Below are positions 26,909 to 34,952 of a stretch of DNA of 64,000 nucleotides, in pieces (position 1 is the first letter of the stretch; each line of letters opens with the position of its first letter). The stretch is taken from NCBI GenBank assembly GCA_023151185.1, contig JAKLJL010000007.1, forward strand, positions 123,230 to 187,229, given 5' to 3'. Origin of the DNA: Bacteroidota bacterium (lineage in GTDB: Bacteria > Bacteroidota > JABWAT01). Under the pieces are notes generated by a model that saw only the letters and a program-made list of their open reading frames with translations, was not told the DNA's origin and made no database searches. The translations under genes and the position numbers were made by a program.

Positions 26909-26946
26909 AGGCCGGCTCACTGCACTTTTTTCTTCTGTAAAAGTAA

Positions 26947-27383
26947 CTGTTTTCCCGGATGATTTCGATTTTATCCGGCACTCCGGTCAGAAGAACCCGG
27001 GATCCTGCAGCCCAGAGGGGCCGGGACAGGGATGGGGGGATTCAGTTGGGCGGAATTTGCAGGATCAATTCAGACCCGAAACCGGAAAGCACCGGTCACG
27101 GTAAGGTTTTTTCCCGGTTCAGATCCGGAATAAAACCGGCTGGTTTACCTGTGGTGTTTCCCGGACTGACCTGCCACTGGATACCCGGTGGCAGACACCA
27201 CTTGCTGACTGAAGCACCGGCCAGGCGGGATCAGGTGTTTGGCTTAATGGATAGGGAATTTGAATTCCCTTCAGGTACCACCAGGTAGCCCAAGGTTTGG
27301 TTCTGTTTGACCACCGGGGTTTTCACCCTGACACAGTTATGTGAACATTTTCCCGATTATAGGAAACCGGTCTCAAAATGGGC
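26947..27383. other. intergenic left shoulder of the AT-rich island
   Basis: No supported gene. Base composition is host-like up to about 27300, then becomes AT-rich. It contains the AGGGAATT-TG-AATTCCCT palindrome at 27253-27270. Nothing else recognisable. Confidence 0.5.
27253..27270. repeat. 18-bp palindrome near the island's left edge
   Basis: AGGGAATT and AATTCCCT form perfect 8-bp arms around TG. It lies about 50 bases before the composition shift. Confidence 0.5.
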
Positions 27384-27550
27384 GAAAATGAAGGAATTAG
27401 TTTCATTTTCAAGGTATTCATCGATTGTAAATACCTGTGAAAAAAACTGGCCGATTTACCAAAAAAGGCGAGTTGATTATTTAGTTGGATCATTTTCGGG
27501 AAACGGGTGAAAAATATGGATTTTTCACGGTAGTTGTGCAACAGCTACCG
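27384..27550. repeat. cluster of four stem-loops at the island's left end
   Basis: Four successive inverted repeats: GAAAATGAA/TTCATTTTC (27384-27410), AGGTATT/AATACCT (27412-27436), GTGAAAAAT/ATTTTTCAC (27507-27528) and CGGTAGTTGT/ACAGCTACCG (27528-27550, one mismatch). The last two abut. They lie between the host DNA and the methyltransferase gene. Confidence 0.65.
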
Positions 27551-27552
27551 GT

Positions 27553-27567
27553 GTTACATGCTGGCGT
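27553..27567. repeat. left inverted repeat of the restriction-modification cassette
   Basis: GTTACATGCTGGCGT is the reverse complement of 30246-30260 at 13 of 15 positions. It begins 2 bases after a stem-loop and ends 5 bases before the methyltransferase stop codon. Confidence 0.5.
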
Positions 27568-27572
27568 TCTTC

Positions 27573-28931
27573 TCATGCGTCTTGGTATTTCAGTTCTTCA
27601 CTAATTATTGTTATTAGTCTTTGAAGTTCTGAATTCATTTTAATATCTCTCTCGAATTTTCTTCTGAGTATTCCTTTGCATGCTTGAGGACTTAAATAGA
27701 ATTTTTCAGGAACTTCATCTGTCTGAACAATGTCAGCTAGATTACCTTCAATTGGGTTATTAGGAAATGCAGAAGAATTCAAAAATTGTCCATTACCCAA
27801 AGAGTGTACACCGTCAAGTAAAAATAATTTTGTCTGTAAGTTGTTTTTATGTTCTCGAACATATTTAATCCACTCTATATTTTCGCTGTGTCCGACTGTA
27901 AAATAATTAGCTATCTGTTGACCAATCCATTTTACCACAGGAACAGCCCAAGAATTACCAACAGCCTGATACCTATTTGTATCACTGTTTCCATTTACAA
28001 GAGTGTAATTGTCAGGAAAACCCATAAGCCGTTCACACTCTAATGGTGTAAATCGTCTTATTCTGTCGTTTTGTGCAACGTATAGAGAACCATTGTATGC
28101 TGCTGCGTTACCATTCCATTTTGTACCGTATGCTGAGTAAAGACAGTCCGTATATTTTCTAAAAAACTCAAATTTTGTATTGGCTTTAAAAATTATTTGT
28201 TCTTCGTTTTCTGATAATTCAATTTCATCATCAAAAAGTGTTGTTGAGCCGTTTTTTCGTTTTGATGAATTGTTTTTGAAAAGGAGTTCAACGTTCTTAT
28301 TGTCAAACTCAAATAATATTTGGTCAGGTCTGAAATCCTTGCCACCTGCCAAAACGTAAAGTCGTTTGCGTTGTTGAGGAAGTCCATAGTACTTTGCATC
28401 TATTACACGCCAAGCAACATTTCTTGTTTTTCCAAGGACAAAACCCGATTTAGACCACTTACTAATTTTCAATTCTTCGTCATAACCTGCTAATCCTGCA
28501 ATGAAGTTGCCAAATGCATTTGTTTTGTCATTTAGAACACCTTCAACATTTTCCCATAGTACAATTGCACGATTTTTGTTTTCGGTTTCTCTGATTTTAT
28601 CAATTGCATTTGCAATTTCTATAAATGTCATTGTAAGCTGTCCACGTTCATCTGATAGTCCGTTTTTCCAACCAGCTAGTGAAAATGCTTGGCAAGGAGT
28701 ACCGCCACAAAAAACATCTGGTGCAGAATATTTTTTAGCCAGGATTAAACTTGGTAATACAGTCATATCACCAACATTTGGAATATGTGGATAATGATAG
28801 CCTAAAACCTTGCTTGGAAATTCAGCAATTTCTGAACTCCATACTTGTTTTAGTCCAAATGGATTGAACGCCAATTGTGCGGCTTCAATTCCCGAACATA
28901 CACTACCAAATGTCACATTTTCTTTCATCAA
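27573..28931 (-). CDS. C5-cytosine DNA methyltransferase (M of a type II system)
   Basis: 452 residues. Transfers a methyl group from S-adenosylmethionine to C5 of cytosine and should protect host DNA from the adjacent endonuclease. Motif I FGSVCSGIEAAQLAF is at residues 8-22, catalytic PCQ (GGTPCQAFS, Cys80), ENV (residues 127-129), motif VIII QQRKRLYVLAGG and the closing GNSWAVPVVKWIG. The C-terminal ~110 residues (LSPQACKGILRRKFERD) form the extension seen in phage-type cytosine methyltransferases. Target specificity is unknown. It is 49 bases downstream of the endonuclease gene, in the same direction. Confidence 0.93.
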   Translation of the reverse strand: MMKENVTFGSVCSGIEAAQLAFNPFGLKQVWSSEIAEFPSKVLGYHYPHIPNVGDMTVLPSLILAKKYSAPDVFCGGTPCQAFSLAGWKNGLSDERGQLTMTFIEIANAIDKIRETENKNRAIVLWENVEGVLNDKTNAFGNFIAGLAGYDEELKISKWSKSGFVLGKTRNVAWRVIDAKYYGLPQQRKRLYVLAGGKDFRPDQILFEFDNKNVELLFKNNSSKRKNGSTTLFDDEIELSENEEQIIFKANTKFEFFRKYTDCLYSAYGTKWNGNAAAYNGSLYVAQNDRIRRFTPLECERLMGFPDNYTLVNGNSDTNRYQAVGNSWAVPVVKWIGQQIANYFTVGHSENIEWIKYVREHKNNLQTKLFLLDGVHSLGNGQFLNSSAFPNNPIEGNLADIVQTDEVPEKFYLSPQACKGILRRKFERDIKMNSELQRLITIISEELKYQDA

Positions 28932-28959
28932 ACTTTATTTGCTACAAAACTACAAATGA

Positions 28960-28971
28960 ATACTATAGTAT
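28960..28971. promoter_or_regulatory. candidate C-protein operator before the methyltransferase gene
   Basis: ATACTATAGTAT is a perfect 12-bp palindrome in the gap between endonuclease and methyltransferase genes. It resembles C-box half sites (ACT..AGT), and related TAGTATAC/GACTATA sequences lie before the C gene. Confidence 0.4.
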
Positions 28972-28980
28972 GCAAGTTGG

Positions 28981-29898
28981 TTAAACATTTTTTCCAGTTA
29001 CTTCTAGAAATTTAGCCTTCCATAATTCAAGGTCATACCAAGGACAACCTACACAACCATTTTCATCAAATGCTGTCTCTCCTGCCCAATTTTCATCTCC
29101 TTGGTAATACCACTTAAGCCCCATATATTCTCCACGTTTGCCTGTTTTAAAGCAGGTATCACAGTAGCGAGATTTCCACATATTTGTCTGATTTGAAAGA
29201 AGTTGAAACTTCTTTTTTATGTCAGCAACCGACATATCATTTGGATTATCTGTTTCTGGTTCATTCCATCTTTGAGATGGGAATTTATGGTCAATGAGTA
29301 ATTCAACTTCACTTCGAACTACATTAAAGCAAACTTCACGGTAACCTAAAACACTTTTAATTATTTTCTTTAAAATCTCCGACATTGGCTTTCTCAATTC
29401 ATTGCCATGTTCAAAACGAGTTTCAACAGAAGGAAGCATTACCAAAATATCGTGCATAGTTTTTTGACCGCAAGTCCCACAACTTTTTCGTCTCGAACCA
29501 ATGATGTAGCCACGTTTTTTCAAATCTCTTAAACGTGCTGCTGGTTGTGGATTAACTTTTGGAACAGGCCCGCAAACACGACATTCCCAATCACCTGAAT
29601 ATAATGCTGCCAATACTTTGTATGTAGCAGAAGTTTTGTCTGCCCATTTAGCATCACTTTCTAAAATCCATGCTTCTCGGTTGTCGGGATTTAGTAAATC
29701 ATAGTTTTCTTCAAGTAAACTATCAAACTCTTCGTCTGTAAGGTCTAAGCCTTGTTTTTCGAGGAATTTTGGCAGTGCACCTTGCCATTTTTTTACTTGA
29801 TACTCAAATTCCACTTCCATAAAAACATCACTTGTTTTTTCAGGAATGAAATACTCACCGTCAATTGTGATGTAGGGTTTAATTTGCTTTTTTGCCAT
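28981..29898 (-). CDS. HNH-type restriction endonuclease
   Basis: 305 residues. Its role is inferred from position between a C-type controller and a cytosine methyltransferase, and from an HNH-like core: LLIDHKFPSQRW (Asp203, His204), then LLSNQTNMWKSRYCDTC with Asn residues 236 and 239. Four CxxC pairs (106/109, 140/143, 246/249, 282/285) suggest two structural zinc sites, one before and one around the nuclease core. The segment ARLRDLKKRGYIIGSRRKSCGTCGQ may bind DNA. The recognition sequence is unknown. The gene overlaps the controller gene by 20 bases. Confidence 0.78.
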   Translation of the reverse strand: MAKKQIKPYITIDGEYFIPEKTSDVFMEVEFEYQVKKWQGALPKFLEKQGLDLTDEEFDSLLEENYDLLNPDNREAWILESDAKWADKTSATYKVLAALYSGDWECRVCGPVPKVNPQPAARLRDLKKRGYIIGSRRKSCGTCGQKTMHDILVMLPSVETRFEHGNELRKPMSEILKKIIKSVLGYREVCFNVVRSEVELLIDHKFPSQRWNEPETDNPNDMSVADIKKKFQLLSNQTNMWKSRYCDTCFKTGKRGEYMGLKWYYQGDENWAGETAFDENGCVGCPWYDLELWKAKFLEVTGKNV

Positions 29899-30121
29899 GA
29901 TTGCCAGCTTTGATTAAGTCTTCAATATTGACTTCTAAAGCGTTAGCAATCTTCTGCATATTTACAAGCGTGATGTTTTTTTCAGCTCGTTCAATCATAC
30001 CTATGTATGTCCTATGAAGGTCGGCACGATGTGCCAATTCTTCTTGGGAAATATTGAGAAGTCGCCTGTATTTTCTGACGTTTTCTCCAAATAAGTTTAG
30101 TATGTTATGTTCTGAAATCAT
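29879..30121 (-). CDS. restriction-modification controller protein (XRE family)
   Basis: 80 residues, a lone Cro/cI-type helix-turn-helix: GENVRKYRRLLNISQEELAH, RADLHRTYIGMIERAEKNIT, NMQKIANALEVNIEDLI. Size and position, first in the operon and overlapping the endonuclease gene, are those of C proteins, which delay endonuclease expression by binding an operator upstream of their own gene. Paired palindromic half sites lie directly upstream. The transcript is probably almost leaderless from a TAGCTTTG -7 box (30140-30147). Confidence 0.88.
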   Translation of the reverse strand: MISEHNILNLFGENVRKYRRLLNISQEELAHRADLHRTYIGMIERAEKNITLVNMQKIANALEVNIEDLIKAGNHGKKAN

Positions 30122-30122
30122 T

Positions 30123-30185
30123 GCTAACTAAAGTCTGCACAAAGCTACCTTTAGTATACAACTTATACCACAGACTATAATTAGC
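30123..30185 (-). promoter_or_regulatory. promoter/operator region of the C-R-M operon
   Basis: An inverted pair, GCTAACTAAAGTCTG (30123-30137) and CAGACTATAATTAGC (30171-30185), matches at 13 of 15 positions. Between them are TAGTATAC and a TAGCTTTG -7 box (30140-30147, minus strand) without a good -33 element, as expected for an activator-dependent C promoter. Confidence 0.5.
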
Positions 30186-30245
30186 ATTTTGGGGATTGTC
30201 AGCTTTGTATTTTTCTAACATTCTTTTTTTATGGTGTCGACTTTT

Positions 30246-30260
30246 ACGCTTGCATGTAAC
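30246..30260. repeat. right inverted repeat of the restriction-modification cassette
   Basis: ACGCTTGCATGTAAC, inverted counterpart of 27553-27567 (13 of 15). The three restriction-modification genes lie exactly between the two. Confidence 0.5.
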
Positions 30261-30264
30261 GTTG

Positions 30265-30374
30265 GCGGTATGGTTAGTTGCCGATTTCGAAGCACTTTCC
30301 TATCAAGTTACAACTACTTTTGATACGAGCTGTGCCGCTCGAATACCCACTGCACCGGCAATTAACTATACCGC
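30265..30374. repeat. long imperfect inverted repeat (attC-like foldable element)
   Basis: Arms GCGGTATGGTTAGTTGCCG (30265-30283) and CGGCAATTAACTATACCGC (30356-30374) pair at 17 of 19 positions around ~70 bases. The outer flanks carry GTTGG on both sides. Similar foldable elements are common between genes in Bacteroidota genomes. It shares the general shape of integron recombination sites, but canonical core boxes are not clear. Confidence 0.45.
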
Positions 30375-30554
30375 GTGTTGGCAACTGGTGTTCATTCATA
30401 TCCGTCTGTTTTTCATTTATTTAGCTTTAATTTTCTTGTCATTGTCAATCTGCACCAACCTATCCACGAAGCACAAATTTATTTTGTTTTTTTTTTGAGC
30501 GTGGGCAATCCTTAAACCGTCCTGAAAGGCGGTTACCTGGGTGGGCTTTGCAAG

Positions 30555-30607
30555 CTCTTTGACAAAGCTTTGGTTGTAGCGTTGGCTTGTGGGGCTTTGG
30601 CAATGTG
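30555..30607. repeat. 53-bp direct repeat, left copy (RND cassette border)
   Basis: Begins CTCTTTGACAAAGCTTTGGT and ends GGCTTTGGCAATGTG; identical to 38834-38886 except at two positions. Outer bases pair as GCAAGC...GCTTGC. It lies 18 bases before the stop codon of the DsrE-like gene. The DNA between 30375 and 30554 shows no gene. Confidence 0.8.
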
Positions 30608-30625
30608 CTTGCAAATAGCGTAGGC

Positions 30626-30945
30626 TTAAAATGTAACGGTTTTGTCAGCCCAAACAACAAGATTTACACAATCTATCATTGTCGAAATAGGACAAGCATC
30701 GGTTTCATTAAGTTGTCTTGATTTTAAACATGTTCCGCAAGCCAGTATTTCACCGCCCACGTTTACAAATGCTTTTAATTGCTCATCAACATTGTATTTC
30801 TCATGGGTCAACCCTTCACATTCTACCGCTTCGCCCATTAAAAATACTTTGGTTTCGTGTCCTTGTTTTTTGCTGTTATCGCAAAACGAAAAGCGTTCCA
30901 TGCTTTTTCTAATTCTTTTGTTTCAAGAATAATTGCAATCTTCAT
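30626..30945 (-). pseudogene. DsrE-like protein, one-base frameshift
   Basis: Small DsrE/DsrF-family sulfur-relay-like protein. From the ATG at 30945 the frame reads MKIAIILETKELEKAWNAFR, then leaves the family frame. From about 30880 on, another frame continues QGHETKVFLMGEAVECEGL, GGEILACGTCLKSRQLNETD to the stop. Adding one A to the run of six T/A at 30866-30871 restores a continuous 106-residue protein with a CxxC (ACGTC). So either a genuine slip in a homopolymer or a sequencing error. It is the last gene of the RND operon direction. Confidence 0.75.
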
Positions 30946-30966
30946 AATATATCTGTTTTATTTAGT

Positions 30967-31371
30967 TTATAATTTCAAAATTGTTTTTGTAATAATCTCA
31001 ACGGCACTTTGAACCTTTTTTAACTCAGTTAATTTCTCAGACCAATCCACTATGTATAATTCTTTTAACACATTTTCAAAAAGATTTTTATTGTTGTATA
31101 ATTCAGTAACTATAAACCACTGGTGTACTTCTATTAATTTCTGATTAGTTGTAAATTTATTGTTTTCTTTTAAAATATTTTCAATTACAAAACTAACAAC
31201 TTTGCCATATAATATGTCTTTCGACCGAAAATAATAATGAACTGCTGATTTATGAATACCTGCTAAATCAGCAATTTGATGAAGCTTAGTTCCATGATAT
31301 CCATACAATAAAAATACAGAATTTGCAGCCTCTAATATTTTATTCTCTGTTGTTACATCATTATCTGCCAT
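30967..31371 (-). CDS. short TetR-family regulator
   Basis: 134 residues, shorter than the usual ~190. The N-terminal helix-turn-helix is intact: ENKILEAANSVFLLYGYHGT, LHQIADLAGIHKSAVHYYFR. The C-terminal ligand domain is reduced to three or four helices (LIEVHQWFIVTELYNNKNLF, VQSAVEIITKTILKL). It is the second TetR protein of the island, located at the far end of the RND operon from the first. It may be a diverged or truncated regulator of the distal genes. The 27-base gap to the DUF2141 gene suggests co-transcription. Confidence 0.8.
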   Translation of the reverse strand: MADNDVTTENKILEAANSVFLLYGYHGTKLHQIADLAGIHKSAVHYYFRSKDILYGKVVSFVIENILKENNKFTTNQKLIEVHQWFIVTELYNNKNLFENVLKELYIVDWSEKLTELKKVQSAVEIITKTILKL

Positions 31372-31398
31372 AGTTTTGATTAGTTAGTTTATATTTTT

Positions 31399-31848
31399 TT
31401 ACATATAAACAATTGTAACCTTTATAATCTTGTCTGAATTAAAATCAAATGATGCTTTTAAAAATGAAGGTTTGTTTGATAAGCCTATCGTTTGAAAATT
31501 TGAAAATCCTATACCTTCTTTTGGTAGTAAAAATCCTTTATCAATTTTACCGTTATTATTTTCATCATGTAAGATGTTTACAGCATATTTACCTGACGGA
31601 ATACCGTGAAATGTTATTGTAGATGAACCATTTACAATATTAGCTTTCACTATTTTATAGTATTTCTTAAAATCCTCGTCAGGAATAGAACCTTCTTTAT
31701 TGTACAAAGCAAACTGCACTATGCCTTCAGAGTTTCTTAGTTTTTCAACATTTACTGTTAATGAAAATGTTTTTTCGGCTTGATTGCTAAATGATGTAAT
31801 TATCAGCAAAAGCAAGAACGAACTTATTACAATTGTTAGATTTCTCAT
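31399..31848 (-). CDS. DUF2141 secreted protein
   Basis: 149 residues with a signal peptide (LTIVISSFLLLLIITSFSN). Mature part fits DUF2141: VNVEKLRNSEGIVQFALYNK, then FHGIPSGKYAVNILHDENNN-GKID and FLLPKEGIGFSN, all in family order. Periplasmic, function unknown. Start overlaps the RND pump stop by 4 bases. DUF2141 genes beside RND pumps are seen elsewhere in Bacteroidota (general knowledge). Confidence 0.85.
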   Translation of the reverse strand: MRNLTIVISSFLLLLIITSFSNQAEKTFSLTVNVEKLRNSEGIVQFALYNKEGSIPDEDFKKYYKIVKANIVNGSSTITFHGIPSGKYAVNILHDENNNGKIDKGFLLPKEGIGFSNFQTIGLSNKPSFLKASFDFNSDKIIKVTIVYM

Positions 31849-34800
31849 TCTGCAACTCCTTTCTTTTTTGCAAATCGTTCTTTGATGCTATCTACCACGT
31901 AGTAAACGAGTGGAACAAGGAAAACAGTCAAAATTAATGATGAAAGTAAGCCGCCGATAATAACCCATGCCAATCCATTTTTCCATTCACTGGCAGTTCC
32001 TTTGCCCAGAGCAATGGGCAGCATACCTATTGCCATAGCCAAAGTTGTCATTAAAATGGGGCGTAGCCGTTCCTTGCCTGCAAGTATTAAAGCTTCTTTG
32101 AAATGTTTGCCCTCGGCTTTCAGTTGATTTGTAAAGTCGACAATCAGAATGGCATTTTTTGTTACCAGTCCCATGAGCATTATAAGTCCAAGCTGTGCAA
32201 AAAGAGTCAAGTGATTTAATGATAAATTCAATGCTAAAAATGCACCGATGGCAGCCACCGGAATACCAAACAAAGCGACAAACGGATAGATGTAACTGTC
32301 ATATAACGCTATCATTATCAAATAAATCAAAATAAACGAAATAAGCAAAACAGAACCCAAAGCACCAAAACTTTCGTTTTGTGTTTTAATATCTGCACCC
32401 CAGCTAAGTTTAACACCTTCGGGCAGAGGTTTTGATTTCAAATAGGTAATTACTTCATCTGCTAATGTTCCCGAAGGACGACCAAATGATTCGGCGGTGA
32501 GTGTTACCGATGGTTGCCTATCGAGACGTTCTAATAGCGATGGCGAATTGTCCTGTAATACCATGGCAAACTGCGAAACTTCAATAGGAGTATTCATAGG
32601 ATTGACTATGGTGAGATGCGTTACATCTTCAAAATTCTTACGGTCAAATTCGTCGAGCCAAATCCTAACAGGGTATTCAGTGCCGTTTTCGGTTAACGAA
32701 GCATCGTCATTTCCAGTAAAAGCGGTTCTTAAATTCATTCCTACATAAGCTGTGGAAAGACCTAATCGCTGCATTTTATCTTTGTCGGGTATTACTTTAT
32801 ATTCTGGATTTCCTTCCACTACCGACAATTGAACATTATCAGCCCCCGGAATAGTTTCTATAACCGATTTCAATTCATGGGATGTTTTCATTACCAAATC
32901 TATATCACCCCCGCTCAATGTAATTTTGATTGGTGCTCCTTTGGGTAGCAAACCTATTACAGCTACTGAAAAGTTTATTCCAGAAAAATCGTTTCGGAGC
33001 TGCGAAAGAAGATGTTTCATAAATTCTTCCGTTTTCATGCTTCTTTCTTTTTCTGATTTCAACTGAATGGTAAATTCCGATTTATTGGCAGCTCCAACAC
33101 CAAGACTTCCTATACCTGTGCTTGGCCCTGCAATATTGCTGAAAAGCGTAGAAACTTCGGGCTGTTGTAAAATATAGTTTTCAATTTGCTGAGATACGAT
33201 ATTATTCTGCTGGACTGTTATTGTTTTATCGTACTCCAAATTTAAACGAAACTTTCCTTGGTCGCCTGTGGACATCATCTCTTTACCAATAATGCCTTGC
33301 TTCATTATTCCTAAAGTCATTACAAAAAGCAACAAAACTATGCCTGTAAATATCAGTTTATGGCTTAGTACCCAAACAAGTTGCCTGCCATACCATTCAA
33401 TAAAAGTGTTTAACTGATGTTCGAACCAAAGCAAAAAACGGTTCATTATATTGGTAGGTTGCAAATCTTCTTTTTTTCCTATTCGCGATGCAAGCCATGG
33501 GGTAAGGGTAAAACCAACTAGCAAACTGGTTAACGTAGAAGTGATTACGACAACTGAAAACTGTTTGAGCATGTCGGCAACAAAAACCTGCAAAAATAAA
33601 ATAGGCAAAAACACAACCACATCAACCAATGTGATAGAGAGTGCCGAAAACCCTATTTCCATACGACCATCCATTGCCGCAGTGCTTTTTTCTTTTCCTT
33701 TGTCTAAATGGCGTTGAATATTTTCAAGTACAACTATGGCATCATCAACTAAAATTCCAATGATTAACGACATGGCGAGCAGTGTCATCAAATTTAGGGT
33801 ATAGCCCAAAAGCCACATTACGGCAAAAGCTGTAACAAGCGAGGTTGGTATGGAAATTAATACAATTAAGGAATTTCTGTAACTTCTTAAAAATAATAGC
33901 ATCACAATAGATACCAATATAACTGCCAAAAACAAATCAAAAACAACAGAATTTACTGCTGCTATGGTTTTGTCGGTAGAATCGTCGGCTATTGTAAATT
34001 TTACACCTGAATCTTTATTCTGTTCTTCAATTACTTTCAATTTTTCCTGAACCAGTTTTGAAACATCTACAGCATTCGCATCACCTTGTTTTTTTAGCAT
34101 CAGCCCTATACCATTTACTCCGTTGTAGCGACTTACCGAAGCAATTTCTTTAACACCGTCGATAACATTGGCAATATCTTTTACATATACCGGACTGTTT
34201 GGCATTGGCATTGCAACCTGAACATTCATTATATCTTCAATAGCTGTAAATTTCCCAGTAATACGTACCGAATTATTCTCTTTTTGTGTTTGAACTTTTC
34301 CAGCAGGAAGGTCTAATCCAGAACGATTTATGGCATCGACTACCTGACTGAGCGAAATTTTATAATACACTAATTTATCCTGATTTACCTTCACTTGAAA
34401 CTCACGCTCCTCACCACCAAGCAAAGTTATTTCTGCCACACCTTTCAATTGCTGTATCTGAGGCAAAAAGTCATCTTTCATTTTTTGAAAAAACTCTGTC
34501 TCAGACAATTTGCTAGTTGCACTTATAGAGATAATTGGTAAATCGTTGGGTGAGACTTTGCTCATCACCGGACTTTGAATGTCGGCAGGCAAATCTTTTT
34601 TGATATTGTCGATATAGCGTTGTGCATCTTGCATGGCTTTATCAACATTTGTCCCATATTTAAGGTTGGCAATAATAACCGATGCATTGGGCATTGACTT
34701 TGTTTCCAGATAATCTACACCTTCCAAATTAGAAAGAGCATCTTCAATTTTTCTCGAAACCGATGTTTCCACTTCTTGTGGTTCTGCACCAGGATACATG

Positions 34801-34946
34801 GTCTTGATTACTACTACTGGTTGGTTGAAGTCGGGCAATAGCTCATAACTTAAGTTTTTATAACCTATAATTCCCAAAAGCGTAAATACGCTAAAAAGAA
34901 CTATGATGAGCGATGGGCGTTTTATAGCAATTTCAGTTATGTTCAT
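31845..34946 (-). CDS. RND efflux pump inner-membrane subunit (HAE/AcrB type)
   Basis: 1033 residues with the normal two-fold RND topology. Starts MNITEIAIKRPSLIIVLFSV, followed by the periplasmic porter region (LLPDFNQPVVVIKTMYPGAE, EVETSVSRKIEDALSNLEGV), the first helix block with DDAIVVLENIQRHL (proton-relay Asp pair in IGILVDDAIVVLEN), a central WYGRQLVWVLSHK and a second block ending LVPLVYYVVDSIKERF. Drives proton-coupled export from the inner membrane or periplasm through the adaptor and TolC-like channel encoded upstream. Substrate likely hydrophobic compounds; not determined. Confidence 0.95.
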   Translation of the reverse strand: MNITEIAIKRPSLIIVLFSVFTLLGIIGYKNLSYELLPDFNQPVVVIKTMYPGAEPQEVETSVSRKIEDALSNLEGVDYLETKSMPNASVIIANLKYGTNVDKAMQDAQRYIDNIKKDLPADIQSPVMSKVSPNDLPIISISATSKLSETEFFQKMKDDFLPQIQQLKGVAEITLLGGEEREFQVKVNQDKLVYYKISLSQVVDAINRSGLDLPAGKVQTQKENNSVRITGKFTAIEDIMNVQVAMPMPNSPVYVKDIANVIDGVKEIASVSRYNGVNGIGLMLKKQGDANAVDVSKLVQEKLKVIEEQNKDSGVKFTIADDSTDKTIAAVNSVVFDLFLAVILVSIVMLLFLRSYRNSLIVLISIPTSLVTAFAVMWLLGYTLNLMTLLAMSLIIGILVDDAIVVLENIQRHLDKGKEKSTAAMDGRMEIGFSALSITLVDVVVFLPILFLQVFVADMLKQFSVVVITSTLTSLLVGFTLTPWLASRIGKKEDLQPTNIMNRFLLWFEHQLNTFIEWYGRQLVWVLSHKLIFTGIVLLLFVMTLGIMKQGIIGKEMMSTGDQGKFRLNLEYDKTITVQQNNIVSQQIENYILQQPEVSTLFSNIAGPSTGIGSLGVGAANKSEFTIQLKSEKERSMKTEEFMKHLLSQLRNDFSGINFSVAVIGLLPKGAPIKITLSGGDIDLVMKTSHELKSVIETIPGADNVQLSVVEGNPEYKVIPDKDKMQRLGLSTAYVGMNLRTAFTGNDDASLTENGTEYPVRIWLDEFDRKNFEDVTHLTIVNPMNTPIEVSQFAMVLQDNSPSLLERLDRQPSVTLTAESFGRPSGTLADEVITYLKSKPLPEGVKLSWGADIKTQNESFGALGSVLLISFILIYLIMIALYDSYIYPFVALFGIPVAAIGAFLALNLSLNHLTLFAQLGLIMLMGLVTKNAILIVDFTNQLKAEGKHFKEALILAGKERLRPILMTTLAMAIGMLPIALGKGTASEWKNGLAWVIIGGLLSSLILTVFLVPLVYYVVDSIKERFAKKKGVAE

Positions 34947-34952
34947 GGTTTC

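Noticed and set aside
27241..27310. tRNA fragment as island attachment site
   Set aside because: No tRNA-like cloverleaf or TTCGAATCC-type T-loop could be found at either island border.
30196..30498. Plus-strand open frame of 100 codons between the island modules
   Set aside because: It covers the long inverted repeat; the hydrophobic translation comes from T-rich DNA.
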